Origin: Shinella sp.
GTDB taxonomy: Bacteria > Pseudomonadota > Alphaproteobacteria > Rhizobiales > Rhizobiaceae
Direction: 5' to 3'
Assembly: GCA_003248775.1 (NCBI GenBank)
Contig: QFQX01000016.1
Location: forward strand, 1-64,000
DNA length: 64,000 nucleotides
Each line of letters begins with the position of its first letter. The stretch's first letter is position 1. Positions 33,795-42,644 of this stretch are shown piece after piece. Both the position numbers and the translations under genes were made by a program. The notes beneath the pieces are model-generated. The model worked only from the letters and a program-made list of their open reading frames with translations, was not told where the DNA came from and searched no databases.

Positions 33795-36116
33795 TCAGCT
33801 TGCCCGTCGCATTTCATAGGATGCGACTTGACGAGAATCCGACACCGGATGCCCGAGCGTGAAGTGTCCGAGCTGCTGATCCATTTCGGCGGCCTCCGTC
33901 GCAAGCCGGTGGATGGCGGCGGTCGTCTCTTCCACCATTGCGGCGTTCTGCTGGGTCATGACATCGAGCGCATTGATCGAGCCGTTGATCTCCGAGATCG
34001 TCTGCGCTTCCTCGCGCGTCGAATGCATCATGTCACCGATCTTGCCGTTGATCGACAGGACATGCTCGCCGATCCCCTGCAGCGCGTGGCCAGCCTTTTC
34101 CACGAGGCTCACGCCGTGCGCCACCTCACCGGCCGATTTCGCGAGCAGGCTGCTGATCTGCTTGGCTGCGCCGGCTGAGCGCTGGGCAAGCTCGCGCACT
34201 TCCTGGGCAACGACGGCGAAGCCCTTCCCGGCTTCGCCCGCGCGTGCGGCCTCAACCCCGGCATTGAGCGCCAGAAGATTGGTCTGGAAAGCGATCTCGT
34301 CGATAACGCCGATAATCTGGTTGATCTCCTGCGACGAGCCGCGAATGGCCTCCATCGCCGCAATCGTCTCACGCATGATGTGGCCGGACTGCTCGGCTTC
34401 ATCCTTTGCGTTCCGCGCGCTCTGTTCGGCATCCTCGCCGCGCGCGATTTGAGCCTTGACCGCATCGGCCATGGCCTTGATGGCAGTCGCGGTTTCAGTG
34501 AGCGCTGCGGCCTGGCGTTCGGTGCGTTCAGCCAGCTGGTCAGCCCCCGCGCGCATTTCCTCGGAGCCGCCACGCACAGCAAGCGAATTGCCGCCGATAC
34601 CGGAAAGCGTTGTGCTCAGGGTGGAAAGCGCATTGTTGAAATTGACGCGAAGCGATTCCAGTTCGTTCGGGAACGGCTGCCGGATCTCGAAGGCGAGATC
34701 ACCATGAGCCATACGGTCGAGGCCCTGATCGAGCGCCGCAACGACACCTTCGAGCGTGCGGGCCTCGGCTTCGCGTTCGGAGAAGCGCTGACGACGCTCT
34801 GTTTCCGCCTGCTCCCGCTCTTCGCTCGTACGTCGTTCCAGCTGCTGCTGCTCGATAAGCGCGGTACGGAAACGCTCCAGTGCCCGCGCCATGGTGCCGA
34901 TTTCATCCCCACGGTTCTGGTTGGCGACAGGGTTGTCGAGCTGGCCATCTGCCACCTGCCCCGTTACCACCGCGAGCCGAGCAAGCGGCGCAAACAGACG
35001 TCGGGTCAGAACACCCGTGGCAATCGCCATGACCGCCAGCGCCGCCACGGCAATTGCCGTCAGCGTCAGTGCGATATGCAGTGAACCTGCGCCAAGCTCC
35101 GCAAGCGTCAGGCTTTCCACCATCAAATACTTCTGGCCGCCGAACTCGACCGCGCGACCATAGGCCCTGGCAGTTCCGTCATCGCGGGCGAAGTCGCTGG
35201 TGACGATGCCACCGTTGCCCTGCATGGCATCGGGTGTGAAGCCGAAGGGAGCCGCCGCAATGTCCATGAGCTTGCCATCGGGACCGAGGCTGATGCCCGT
35301 GCCATCCTCGGAGAGAACGGCGGCACGCTCGACGCTGTCGGCGGCAATGCCCTTGGAAAGCAGGCTGGTGATCGCCGTCTCCTTGAGCTGGAACAGGATC
35401 GAGCCCTTGAAGGCACCGAACTTCACCACCGGCACGGAGAAATAGATATCCGGAGACTGCGCATCCTTGCCGGTCTTGAGGCCCGAGAAGGTGGTCGGCG
35501 CGGCATCCTCGACGGCCTTACCGGCGACATCGGCGCTGCGCGCAAAGGCCTGCCCCAAGCCGGTGCCTGCGAGTTCGCCGCCGATGGCGTTCTCCGCGAA
35601 AAACGGCCCCTTGCGATAGGAATAGATGACGTTGCCAGCCTGATCGACCATCAGCAGGTCCAGGAATTGGGTATCGCGCAAATAGCCGGCGACGAGATTC
35701 TGGGTTGCTTCATGGTTCGAATAGTAGAAACCGCTCGGCCCTTCCGGCTTCAGGAGCTTCTCACGCTCGCCCGCTGGATAAGGGTTGTTCTTGACGAAGA
35801 CCGTCTGAAGCTCACCCTTCGCATCGCCGGAATTCTTGACGATCGTGTTCCAGCCGCTCTTCATCGAGGTGAACGACTGTTGCAGACCTTCGATCTTGGC
35901 GATCGATGTCGCCTGATTTTCCAGCTGCTGCAACTGTTCCCGGAGCATGTCACCCCGGAAGGTCAGTGTCCCGTCCATCGCACGATAGGTCTGCTTGTCG
36001 AAAAGCGAACTTGAAGTGAAGTAGGCAAGGACATTGAGGATCCCCACCGACAGTGCCGTCAGCAGCAGGAAAATCCCGATCACCTTGGAGGAAAGGGAGT
36101 TGAAACGAAAAACCAT
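33795..36116 (-). CDS. Methyl-accepting chemotaxis protein (large periplasmic Cache domain)
   Basis: The 773-residue receptor has a first membrane helix (about 12-35), a periplasmic Cache-like sensor of some 300 residues (GFYYSNHEATQNLVAGYLRD, MVDQAGNVIYSYRKGP), a second helix (about 350-372), a HAMP domain and a second HAMP-like linker, and a cytoplasmic signalling domain with the hairpin tip EIAFQTNLLALNAGVEAARA. The tip binds CheA/CheW. No C-terminal CheR-binding pentapeptide is seen (it ends MRRAS), unlike the receptor at 60745. ATG at 36116 follows GGGGA. The ligand is unknown. Confidence 0.92.
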   Translation of the reverse strand: MVFRFNSLSSKVIGIFLLLTALSVGILNVLAYFTSSSLFDKQTYRAMDGTLTFRGDMLREQLQQLENQATSIAKIEGLQQSFTSMKSGWNTIVKNSGDAKGELQTVFVKNNPYPAGEREKLLKPEGPSGFYYSNHEATQNLVAGYLRDTQFLDLLMVDQAGNVIYSYRKGPFFAENAIGGELAGTGLGQAFARSADVAGKAVEDAAPTTFSGLKTGKDAQSPDIYFSVPVVKFGAFKGSILFQLKETAITSLLSKGIAADSVERAAVLSEDGTGISLGPDGKLMDIAAAPFGFTPDAMQGNGGIVTSDFARDDGTARAYGRAVEFGGQKYLMVESLTLAELGAGSLHIALTLTAIAVAALAVMAIATGVLTRRLFAPLARLAVVTGQVADGQLDNPVANQNRGDEIGTMARALERFRTALIEQQQLERRTSEEREQAETERRQRFSEREAEARTLEGVVAALDQGLDRMAHGDLAFEIRQPFPNELESLRVNFNNALSTLSTTLSGIGGNSLAVRGGSEEMRAGADQLAERTERQAAALTETATAIKAMADAVKAQIARGEDAEQSARNAKDEAEQSGHIMRETIAAMEAIRGSSQEINQIIGVIDEIAFQTNLLALNAGVEAARAGEAGKGFAVVAQEVRELAQRSAGAAKQISSLLAKSAGEVAHGVSLVEKAGHALQGIGEHVLSINGKIGDMMHSTREEAQTISEINGSINALDVMTQQNAAMVEETTAAIHRLATEAAEMDQQLGHFTLGHPVSDSRQVASYEMRRAS

Positions 36117-36288
36117 AAGCGAATCCCCACGGCCGCTGTCGCCCTTCGCTCGAGCGCAGCAGTCTTTCAAACTATTTTAGGCACAACCGCGACAACGCGG
36201 ACACCCCGGAGATTGCATCATTCAGGTTGTTGTTTAAACGGCAGTTAAAGAGGGCGGCAATTTGTGGTCGTCGATGCACCCCGAAAAT

Positions 36289-37299
36289 TCAGCTATTTTC
36301 CGGGACTTTCTGCATGACACCGCCGAAAATCTCGACCGAGCGCAACCGTGCATCGATGTCATGGATCGGCATGGAGACGATGAGTTCGTCCGCTCCGGTC
36401 TCATCCAGAAAGTCCTCAAGCTTCTTTTCGACAGTCTTCTGCGAGCCAACTACGGCATAGCTCAGCGTGTGCTCCACGCCGATGCGCTCCATATCGGTCC
36501 ACAACCCGTCCATGCTCTCCACCGGACGCGGGAAAGGACGCCTGACATTGCGCCGCAGATTGACGAACTGCTGCTGCGATGAGGTGAAGAGATATTGCGC
36601 CTCTTCATCGCTTTCAGCTCCGACCCCCATGACGCCAACCATCACATAGGGCTTGTCGAGATCGGCCGAAGGCTGGAACCGCTCGCGATAGATGGCGATG
36701 GCCTCCAACAAGGAATCGGGAGCGAAATGGGAAGCGAAGGCATAAGGAAGCCCGAGAGCCGCAGCGAGATGAGCGCTGTAGAGACTGGAACCCAGCAGCC
36801 AGATCGGCACATGGCTGCGCGCCCCCGGCACCGCCAGCAGCACCTGGTCGTCCTCCGGGTCGCCGAGGAGACGCTGCAATTCGATGATATCGTGCGGGAA
36901 GCTCTCCGCCCCGGCGTCCAGATTGCGGCGAAGCGCTCGCGCCGTGCGCATGTCGGTTCCCGGCGCGCGGCCAAGACCGAGATCGACACGATCGGGAAAC
37001 AGGGCCGCAAGCGTGCCGAACTGCTCCGCGATCACCAGTGGCGAATGGTTCGGCAGCATAATGCCGCCGGAACCAATGCGGATGCGCTTCGTTGCGGCCC
37101 CTACATGGGCGATCACGATGGAGGTCGCCGCGCTCGCAATCCCCGGCATGCCGTGATGCTCGGCGAGCCAGAAGCGGTTGAACCCGAGTTCCTCCGCCTT
37201 CTGGGCCATCCGACGGGACGCGTCCAGCGCCTCCGTCACGCTATGTCCCTCGGCGATCGGTGACAGGTCGAGGATCGAAAAGGGTATCATGCGCGGCAT
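36289..37299 (-). CDS. LLM class (luciferase-like) flavin-dependent oxidoreductase
   Basis: The protein of about 336 residues has the TIM-barrel luciferase-like fold of the YhbW group: PFSILDLSPIAEG at the start, NRFWLAEHHGMPGIAS, IRIGSGGIMLPNHSPL and DLGLGRAPGTD. Members use reduced FMN and oxygen on unknown substrates. ATG at 37299 and 37290 are both plausible. It is a single gene between a chemoreceptor and ruvC. Confidence 0.9.
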   Translation of the reverse strand: MPRMIPFSILDLSPIAEGHSVTEALDASRRMAQKAEELGFNRFWLAEHHGMPGIASAATSIVIAHVGAATKRIRIGSGGIMLPNHSPLVIAEQFGTLAALFPDRVDLGLGRAPGTDMRTARALRRNLDAGAESFPHDIIELQRLLGDPEDDQVLLAVPGARSHVPIWLLGSSLYSAHLAAALGLPYAFASHFAPDSLLEAIAIYRERFQPSADLDKPYVMVGVMGVGAESDEEAQYLFTSSQQQFVNLRRNVRRPFPRPVESMDGLWTDMERIGVEHTLSYAVVGSQKTVEKKLEDFLDETGADELIVSMPIHDIDARLRSVEIFGGVMQKVPENS

Positions 37300-37486
37300 C
37301 CCGTTATGGTCTTGATGTTTCCCCACATGTAGATATTCGCGAAAGCAATACCAGAACGAAATGACGGTTTTGCCGAACCGTCACCGCAATCTTTTTGAAC
37401 CGACGTTGCGCTTCGCTGAAACGGATGTTTTTGGTTTGTTCACTTTTCGCTGGCAGATCCATACATCAGCAAGTTAGGATATCGCC

Positions 37487-37999
37487 ATGCGAGACACGAT
37501 TCGGATTATCGGTATTGACCCGGGACTCAGGCGCACCGGATGGGGCGTGATCGAAACGCTTGGCAATTCATTGCGCTTCGTCGCCTCCGGCACAGTTACG
37601 TCCGATGGCGACATGGACCTCGCCTCGCGTCTTCGCCAGCTGCATGACGGACTGGCCGATGTGGTCCACAGCTACCAGCCTCATGAAGCCGCGGTTGAGC
37701 AGACCTTCGTCAACAAGGACGCGGTCGCGACCCTGAAGCTCGGCCAAGCACGCGGCATCGCCATGCTGGTGCCCGCCCGCGCCGGTCTGCCCGTCTCCGA
37801 ATATGCGCCGAACGCGGTGAAGAAATCGGTGATCGGCGTCGGTCACGGCGAAAAGCAGCAGATCCACATGATGCTGAAGATCCTGATGCCCAAGGCGGAA
37901 TTCAAGGGCAACGACGCCGCCGACGCACTCGCCATCGCCATCTGCCACGCCCACAATCGCGGCGGCGACCGCATGCGCAAGGTCTTGGCTTCCGCCTGA
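37487..37999 (+). CDS. ruvC: Holliday junction resolvase RuvC
   Basis: The 170-residue endonuclease cuts four-way junctions with RuvAB. The RNase H-like catalytic acids are visible: the first Asp in IIGIDPGLRRTGWG, Glu in AAVEQTFVNKD, and the C-terminal pair in GNDAADALAIAICH. AGGA precedes the ATG. In most rhizobia ruvA follows directly; here a vapBC pair lies between. Confidence 0.97.
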   Translation: MRDTIRIIGIDPGLRRTGWGVIETLGNSLRFVASGTVTSDGDMDLASRLRQLHDGLADVVHSYQPHEAAVEQTFVNKDAVATLKLGQARGIAMLVPARAGLPVSEYAPNAVKKSVIGVGHGEKQQIHMMLKILMPKAEFKGNDAADALAIAICHAHNRGGDRMRKVLASA

Positions 38000-38006
38000 T
38001 TTGTTC

Positions 38007-38040
38007 TTGACTTGTTCCGTCAGTAAGATATTTTCTTACT
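38007..38040 (+). promoter_or_regulatory. vapBC promoter with palindromic operator
   Basis: TTGACT (38007-38012), 16 bases and TATTTT (38029-38034) form a promoter. AGTAAGATATTTTCTTACT (38022-38040), with 7-bp arms, covers the -10 box: the usual site of autorepression by an antitoxin-toxin complex. Confidence 0.6.
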
Positions 38041-38058
38041 CAATGAAGGAGCAAGGCA

Positions 38059-38310
38059 ATGCGAGTTACATCGAAGGGGCAGGTCACCATTCCGCGTGAC
38101 TTGCGCGAGCTTGCCGGCATTGAACCGAACAGCGAAGTCATTTTCACGATCGAAGATGGCAAGCTGGTTGTCTCTCCCAAGAAGGAAGGACAGCAAGGCG
38201 TCGAGCGCGAGCGCCTGCAGGCCTTCATGCACGCCCTTGACGCCATGGAGGGAACCGGCGACCAGACGATCGACGCCGATGCTCTCATGACCATGACACG
38301 AGATCGCTGA
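38059..38310 (+). CDS. vapB: AbrB/SpoVT-type antitoxin (VapB)
   Basis: The 83-residue protein has the swapped-hairpin AbrB DNA-binding fold (RVTSKGQVTIPRDLRELAGI) and an acidic C-terminal half that should cap the toxin. GAAGGAGC precedes the ATG. The toxin gene starts three bases after its stop. It probably represses its own operon through the palindrome at 38022-38040. Confidence 0.9.
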   Translation: MRVTSKGQVTIPRDLRELAGIEPNSEVIFTIEDGKLVVSPKKEGQQGVERERLQAFMHALDAMEGTGDQTIDADALMTMTRDR

Positions 38311-38313
38311 TCC

Positions 38314-38727
38314 ATGACGACGCTCGTGGACACGAACGTTCTCGTGGACCTCGCCGTTCGAGATCCGGTCTGGCTTCAATGGTCTCGCAATGCTCTGTTG
38401 CGCCTGGCCCGAACCCAGCCGCTCGTCATTAATCCGGTCATTTACACCGAATTCTCGGTTCGCTACGACGATATCGATATGGTCGACCGGCTCCTTCCTC
38501 GAACGGACTTCCATAGGGAAAGCCTCCCGTGGACGGCGGCATTCGCCGCTGGGCTGGCATTCAGGCGCTACCGGGCAGGCGGCGGACAGCGGGAGCGCGT
38601 TCTGCCGGATTTCCTGATCGGGGCTCATGCAGCCATTCGCGGCTACTCAATTCTCACTCGGGACACCAAGGGCTACCGCTCCTATTTCCCGATGGTTCCC
38701 CTCATTTCCCCCGAAACCCATCCCTGA
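38314..38727 (+). CDS. vapC: PIN-domain toxin (VapC)
   Basis: The 137-residue PIN ribonuclease has the four expected acids: Asp6 (LVDTNVLVD), Glu46 (IYTEFSV), Asp99 (LPDFLIGAHA) and Asp117 (TRDTKGY). VapC toxins cleave tRNA or rRNA when freed from VapB. All catalytic residues look intact, so the toxin should be active. Its stop lies 12 bases before ruvA, so ruvA-ruvB may be co-transcribed from the vapBC promoter. Confidence 0.92.
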   Translation: MTTLVDTNVLVDLAVRDPVWLQWSRNALLRLARTQPLVINPVIYTEFSVRYDDIDMVDRLLPRTDFHRESLPWTAAFAAGLAFRRYRAGGGQRERVLPDFLIGAHAAIRGYSILTRDTKGYRSYFPMVPLISPETHP

Positions 38728-38739
38728 CGGACACACCTC

Positions 38740-39357
38740 ATGATCGGCAAGCTCAAAGGCACCATCGACGAAATCGGCGACGACCATGCGCTGATCGACG
38801 TACACGGCGTCTGCTATATTGCTCACTGCTCCTCACGCACGCTGTCCCGGCTCGGTTCGCCCGGAGAGGCCGTGGTTCTCTTCATCGAGACCTATGTCCG
38901 CGAAGACCAGTTGAAGCTCTTCGGCTTCCTCACTGCGCTGGAACGCGAATGGTTCAATCTCTTGCAGAGCGTGCAGGGCGTCGGCACCAAGGTGGCTCTC
39001 GCCGTGCTCTCTACGCTGACGCCGTCCGAACTCGCCAACGCCATCGCGCTGCAGGACAAGACGGCCGTCTCCCGCGCGCCCGGTGTCGGGCCGAAGGTCG
39101 CGGTTCGCATCATGACGGAACTGAAGAACAAGGCTCCCGCCTTTGCCGGAGAAGCCGCCGCCAATATCGGCCTGAAGCAGGAACTCGGGGAAGGCGTGGC
39201 CGCAGCCCCGGTCGCGGATGCTGTCTCGGCGCTTACCAATCTCGGCTACTCCCGCGAACAGGCGGCAAACGCTATCGCCGCAGCCCTGAAGAATGGTGGC
39301 GAGGGCGCAGACAGCGCCAAGCTGATCCGCCTCGGCCTCAAGGAGCTGTCGCGGTGA
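38740..39357 (+). CDS. ruvA: Holliday junction branch migration protein RuvA
   Basis: The 205-residue protein has the N-terminal OB fold (MIGKLKGTIDEIG), paired helix-hairpin-helix motifs (LLQSVQGVGTKVALAVLSTL; APGVGPKVAVRIMTEL) and the C-terminal domain that contacts RuvB. It holds the junction while RuvB pumps DNA. It starts 12 bases after vapC and is followed by ruvB after 93 bases. Confidence 0.96.
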   Translation: MIGKLKGTIDEIGDDHALIDVHGVCYIAHCSSRTLSRLGSPGEAVVLFIETYVREDQLKLFGFLTALEREWFNLLQSVQGVGTKVALAVLSTLTPSELANAIALQDKTAVSRAPGVGPKVAVRIMTELKNKAPAFAGEAAANIGLKQELGEGVAAAPVADAVSALTNLGYSREQAANAIAAALKNGGEGADSAKLIRLGLKELSR

Positions 39358-39450
39358 TACCGCGCTTTACCCCTTCTACTGAATCTGGTCAAAGGCGCTT
39401 GAGCGGCCCCCTCCGCCCTGCCATCATGGCCGCCAACCGGAAGTACAGTC

Positions 39451-40491
39451 ATGAGTGAAGCCGACCGTCTCATTTCATCGGAAAAGCGTGGCGAGGATAT
39501 CGACACCGCGCTGCGTCCGCAGTCGCTCGATGAATTCACCGGACAGGCCGAAGCACGCGCCAACCTGAAGATCTTCATCGAGGCCGCCAAGAACCGCGGC
39601 GAAGCGCTCGATCACGTATTGTTTGTCGGCCCGCCCGGCCTCGGCAAGACCACCCTTGCCCAGATCATGGCAAAGGAACTCGGCGTCAACTTCCGCTCGA
39701 CCTCAGGCCCCGTCATCGCCAAGGCCGGTGATCTTGCCGCCCTGCTGACCAATCTCGAAGAGCGCGACGTCCTCTTCATCGATGAAATTCACCGGCTGAA
39801 CCCGGCGGTGGAAGAAATCCTTTATCCGGCGATGGAGGATTTTCAGCTCGACCTCATCATCGGGGAAGGTCCGGCCGCCCGCTCGGTCAAGATCGACCTG
39901 TCGAAGTTCACCCTCGTCGCCGCGACCACCCGCCTCGGTCTGCTGACGACACCGCTGCGCGACCGTTTCGGCATTCCGGTCCGTCTCTCCTTCTATACCG
40001 TTGAGGAGCTTGAAGGCATCGTGCGCCGCGGCGCTCGCCTGATGGGCCTCGGCATGACCGACGAAGGCGCCCGCGAGATCGCGCGGCGCGCCCGCGGCAC
40101 GCCCCGTATCGCCGGTCGCCTGCTGCGCCGCGTGCGCGATTTCGCTGAAGTGGCCCGCGCGGAAGCCGTAACCCGCGAGATCGCCGACGAGGCGCTGACC
40201 CGCCTGCTCGTCGACAATATGGGTCTCGACCAGCTCGACAAACGCTATCTGAACATGATCGCCGTGAACTTCGGCGGCGGCCCGGTTGGCATCGAAACCA
40301 TCGCCGCAGGACTTTCCGAACCCCGCGATGCGATCGAGGATATCATCGAGCCCTACATGATCCAGCAGGGCTTCATCCAGCGCACACCGCGCGGCCGGGT
40401 CCTGACGACCATCGCCTGGAAACACCTGGGACTGCAGCCGCCGAAGGATCTGGAAGCCGCGCAGTTCCGCCTGACCCTCGAGGGGGATTGA
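39451..40491 (+). CDS. ruvB: Holliday junction helicase motor RuvB
   Basis: The 346-residue AAA+ motor has LRPQSLDEFTGQ, Walker A GPPGLGKTT, Walker B VLFIDEIHRL, and the arginine-rich GTPRIAGRLLRRVRDFAEV region, ending in a winged-helix domain (GFIQRTPRGRV). It drives branch migration with RuvA. The stop abuts the ATG of the phosphoesterase gene with no gap, so they are co-translated. Confidence 0.97.
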   Translation: MSEADRLISSEKRGEDIDTALRPQSLDEFTGQAEARANLKIFIEAAKNRGEALDHVLFVGPPGLGKTTLAQIMAKELGVNFRSTSGPVIAKAGDLAALLTNLEERDVLFIDEIHRLNPAVEEILYPAMEDFQLDLIIGEGPAARSVKIDLSKFTLVAATTRLGLLTTPLRDRFGIPVRLSFYTVEELEGIVRRGARLMGLGMTDEGAREIARRARGTPRIAGRLLRRVRDFAEVARAEAVTREIADEALTRLLVDNMGLDQLDKRYLNMIAVNFGGGPVGIETIAAGLSEPRDAIEDIIEPYMIQQGFIQRTPRGRVLTTIAWKHLGLQPPKDLEAAQFRLTLEGD

Positions 40492-41415
40492 ATGATCGCG
40501 CGGCGCGGGTTCCTCAAGCTTCTCGGCGGCCTGCTGATGGCAGGCTTTGGAACCAGCGCCTACGCGGTCGGCATCGAGCCCTTCGCCCGACCCCGCGTCA
40601 CGCGATATGCCCTCACCCCTCGCGACTGGCCGGGGGATCTCAAACTTAAGATCGTCGCACTCGCGGATTTCCACGCCTGCGAACCGTGGATGCCGGCCGA
40701 ACGCATCGCCGCGATCTGCGATCAGGCGAACGACCTTGAGGGCGACATGGTCCTCCTGCTCGGCGACTACATGACCAGCATGTGGTTCAACACCGGTTAT
40801 GTCGAACCGGCCAGATGGGCGGAAGCCCTGTCACGGCTCAAGGCGCCGCTCGGCGTTCATGCCATCCTCGGCAATCACGACTGGCTGAACGATCCCGTAG
40901 CTCTTGCCGCCGGTCACGGCCCGACGCTCGCGCACAAGGCGCTCGGTGATGTCGGCATTCCCGTCTACGACAATCTCGCCATCCGGATGGAAAAGGACGG
41001 CCGCCCTTTCTGGCTCGCCGGCCTCGCCGACCAGCTCCAGCCCGGAAACCCGGCGCCCGACGGCTCCGGCATCATCCCGGGGCTCGACGACCTCCCGGCG
41101 ACGCTCGCACAGATAAAGGGCGATGAACCCGCGATCCTCATGGCCCATGAGCCGGATATTTTCGTCGAGGTTCCCGGACGGATTGCGCTGACGCTTTCGG
41201 GACATACCCATGGCGGTCAGCTCAGGCTCTTCGGCTACTCGCCGCTGGTGCCCTCGCGCTTCGGCAACCGCTATGCCTATGGCCACATCGTCGAGGATGA
41301 CCGCCATCTCATCGTTTCCGCCGGTTTCGGCCTCTCAAACCTGCCGATCCGGCTGGGCGCGCCGCCTGAAATTGTCGTGGTCGAACTCGGTGGAACAGGC
41401 CTGTCGGCAGCATGA
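40492..41415 (+). CDS. Tat-exported metallophosphoesterase (YkuE-like)
   Basis: The 307-residue protein has a twin-arginine signal (ARRGFLKLLGG, then a hydrophobic run) and the calcineurin-like motifs ADFHAC, LLGDYM, LGNHDW and SGHTHGGQ that bind two metals. It should work in the periplasm on phosphoesters or lipid-linked phosphates; the substrate is unknown. It begins immediately after ruvB and is probably expressed with it. Confidence 0.88.
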   Translation: MIARRGFLKLLGGLLMAGFGTSAYAVGIEPFARPRVTRYALTPRDWPGDLKLKIVALADFHACEPWMPAERIAAICDQANDLEGDMVLLLGDYMTSMWFNTGYVEPARWAEALSRLKAPLGVHAILGNHDWLNDPVALAAGHGPTLAHKALGDVGIPVYDNLAIRMEKDGRPFWLAGLADQLQPGNPAPDGSGIIPGLDDLPATLAQIKGDEPAILMAHEPDIFVEVPGRIALTLSGHTHGGQLRLFGYSPLVPSRFGNRYAYGHIVEDDRHLIVSAGFGLSNLPIRLGAPPEIVVVELGGTGLSAA

Positions 41416-41446
41416 TGATGGAACCTTGGGGCAAGGAAATGACACG

Positions 41447-42013
41447 ATGATGGATCCTGTCGACCCATGCCGCGTGTTTCGAAAACTCGCACGCAACAAT
41501 GCACTAGCCAATCTCAGGCTGCTTGATGCGGTGGCACGTCTTAAACCCGGAGAATTCGAGGCAGAGCGCACCAGCTTCTTCCCCTCAATTCAGGCCACGC
41601 TCAACCACGTCCTCGTGGTCGACTGGTTCTATATCGACGCGCTGGAAGGCGGAACGCTCGGACCGAAGGCATGGGAAACCGAAATACCCTTTCCCGAACG
41701 ACAGGCGCTCCTGGCAGCACAGGCCGATGTCGATCGCCGATTGCTCGCATTCTGTGACGGCCTGAGGCCGGACGACCTCGCGCGAACGGTCGATGTTCAC
41801 CGTGGCAGCCGCATCCAGCAAGACCGCTGCGACGACATCCTGAGCCACCTCTTCCAGCACCAGACCCACCATCGCGGACAGGTGCACGCCATGCTCGCCG
41901 GCACCAGCGTCAGGCCGCAGCAACTGGATGAATTCATCGTGGGAGACGACGCACAGGCGCGGAAAAACGAGATGAATGCGCTCGGATGGAACGAAAACGA
42001 CCTGATGCGTTGA
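41447..42013 (+). CDS. DinB family protein
   Basis: The 188-residue four-helix-bundle protein has three histidines suited to metal binding (NHVLVVDW; HLFQHQTHHRGQ), the DinB/YfiT pattern. Members include thiol-dependent hydrolases and transferases; no reaction can be assigned. ATG at 41447 follows AAGGAA; an overlapping longer frame belongs to the preceding gene's shadow. Confidence 0.85.
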   Translation: MMDPVDPCRVFRKLARNNALANLRLLDAVARLKPGEFEAERTSFFPSIQATLNHVLVVDWFYIDALEGGTLGPKAWETEIPFPERQALLAAQADVDRRLLAFCDGLRPDDLARTVDVHRGSRIQQDRCDDILSHLFQHQTHHRGQVHAMLAGTSVRPQQLDEFIVGDDAQARKNEMNALGWNENDLMR

Positions 42014-42208
42014 AGAGGTAATACAAAGCCCTCCCAGGCCAGCGTTCGGGCCTGTTTTTCAAGGACAAAGCAACAGGCAGGAAGAGTAGAAGCAAATGAG
42101 CAGCATACTCAATTAGCTGTTTTCATTAAAAATTATTAATTATAATATTCATACTGCATTCACATCTCGGGGTCTAGCGTCAGGTCATAGACAACGAGGA
42201 ACACACCA

Positions 42209-42541
42209 ATGAAAAAAGCACTTCTGATTGCAATTGCCAGCCTGATGATCGCCGCTCCGATGGCCCAGGCCCAGCAGTATCGCCCGGACGATCGCCGTCC
42301 GCCCCAGCATCATCAGGCCAAGCCGCAGAAGCCTGCTCCGCACAAGGCAGCACCCAAGCCCTATTACTGGAAGAAGGGCCAGAGCATGCGTGACTGGCGC
42401 CGCCACAACGAGATCAACGACTACCGTCGCTATGGCCTGCGCAAGCCGGGCCGCGACCAGCGCTGGATCCGGGTCGACAACCAGTATCTCCTGATCGGCA
42501 TCACCTCCGGCCTGATCGCCGGCATCGCTACGGCTCGTTAA
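42209..42541 (+). CDS. RcnB-like periplasmic protein
   Basis: The 110-residue protein has a signal peptide (MKKALLIAIASLMIAAPMAQA), a His/Pro/Lys-rich middle (RRPPQHHQAKPQKPAPH) and the RcnB core (YYWKKGQSMRDWRR; YGLRKPGRDQRWIRVDNQYLLI). RcnB of enteric bacteria tunes nickel/cobalt efflux, but rhizobial homologues are abundant and mostly unstudied. The AT-rich upstream region holds its promoter, and a good terminator follows. Confidence 0.88.
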   Translation: MKKALLIAIASLMIAAPMAQAQQYRPDDRRPPQHHQAKPQKPAPHKAAPKPYYWKKGQSMRDWRRHNEINDYRRYGLRKPGRDQRWIRVDNQYLLIGITSGLIAGIATAR

Positions 42542-42564
42542 GAGGCCAACGCATTACCAATCGG

Positions 42565-42600
42565 GCCGCAGGCGCAAACGCGTCTGCGGCTTTCTTCATT
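42565..42600 (+). terminator. Terminator of the RcnB-like gene
   Basis: GCCGCAG (42565-42571) and CTGCGGC (42584-42590), with an inner GCG/CGC pair around CAAA, are followed by TTTCTTCATT. Confidence 0.8.
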
Positions 42601-42644
42601 CCAAGGGCGGAATATATATTGCGACCCTCAGCTGACGAGGGATT

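Noticed and set aside
33634..33819. Small plus-strand frame between the outer-membrane and chemoreceptor genes
   Set aside because: It runs through the chemoreceptor terminator and has no ribosome site or recognisable product.
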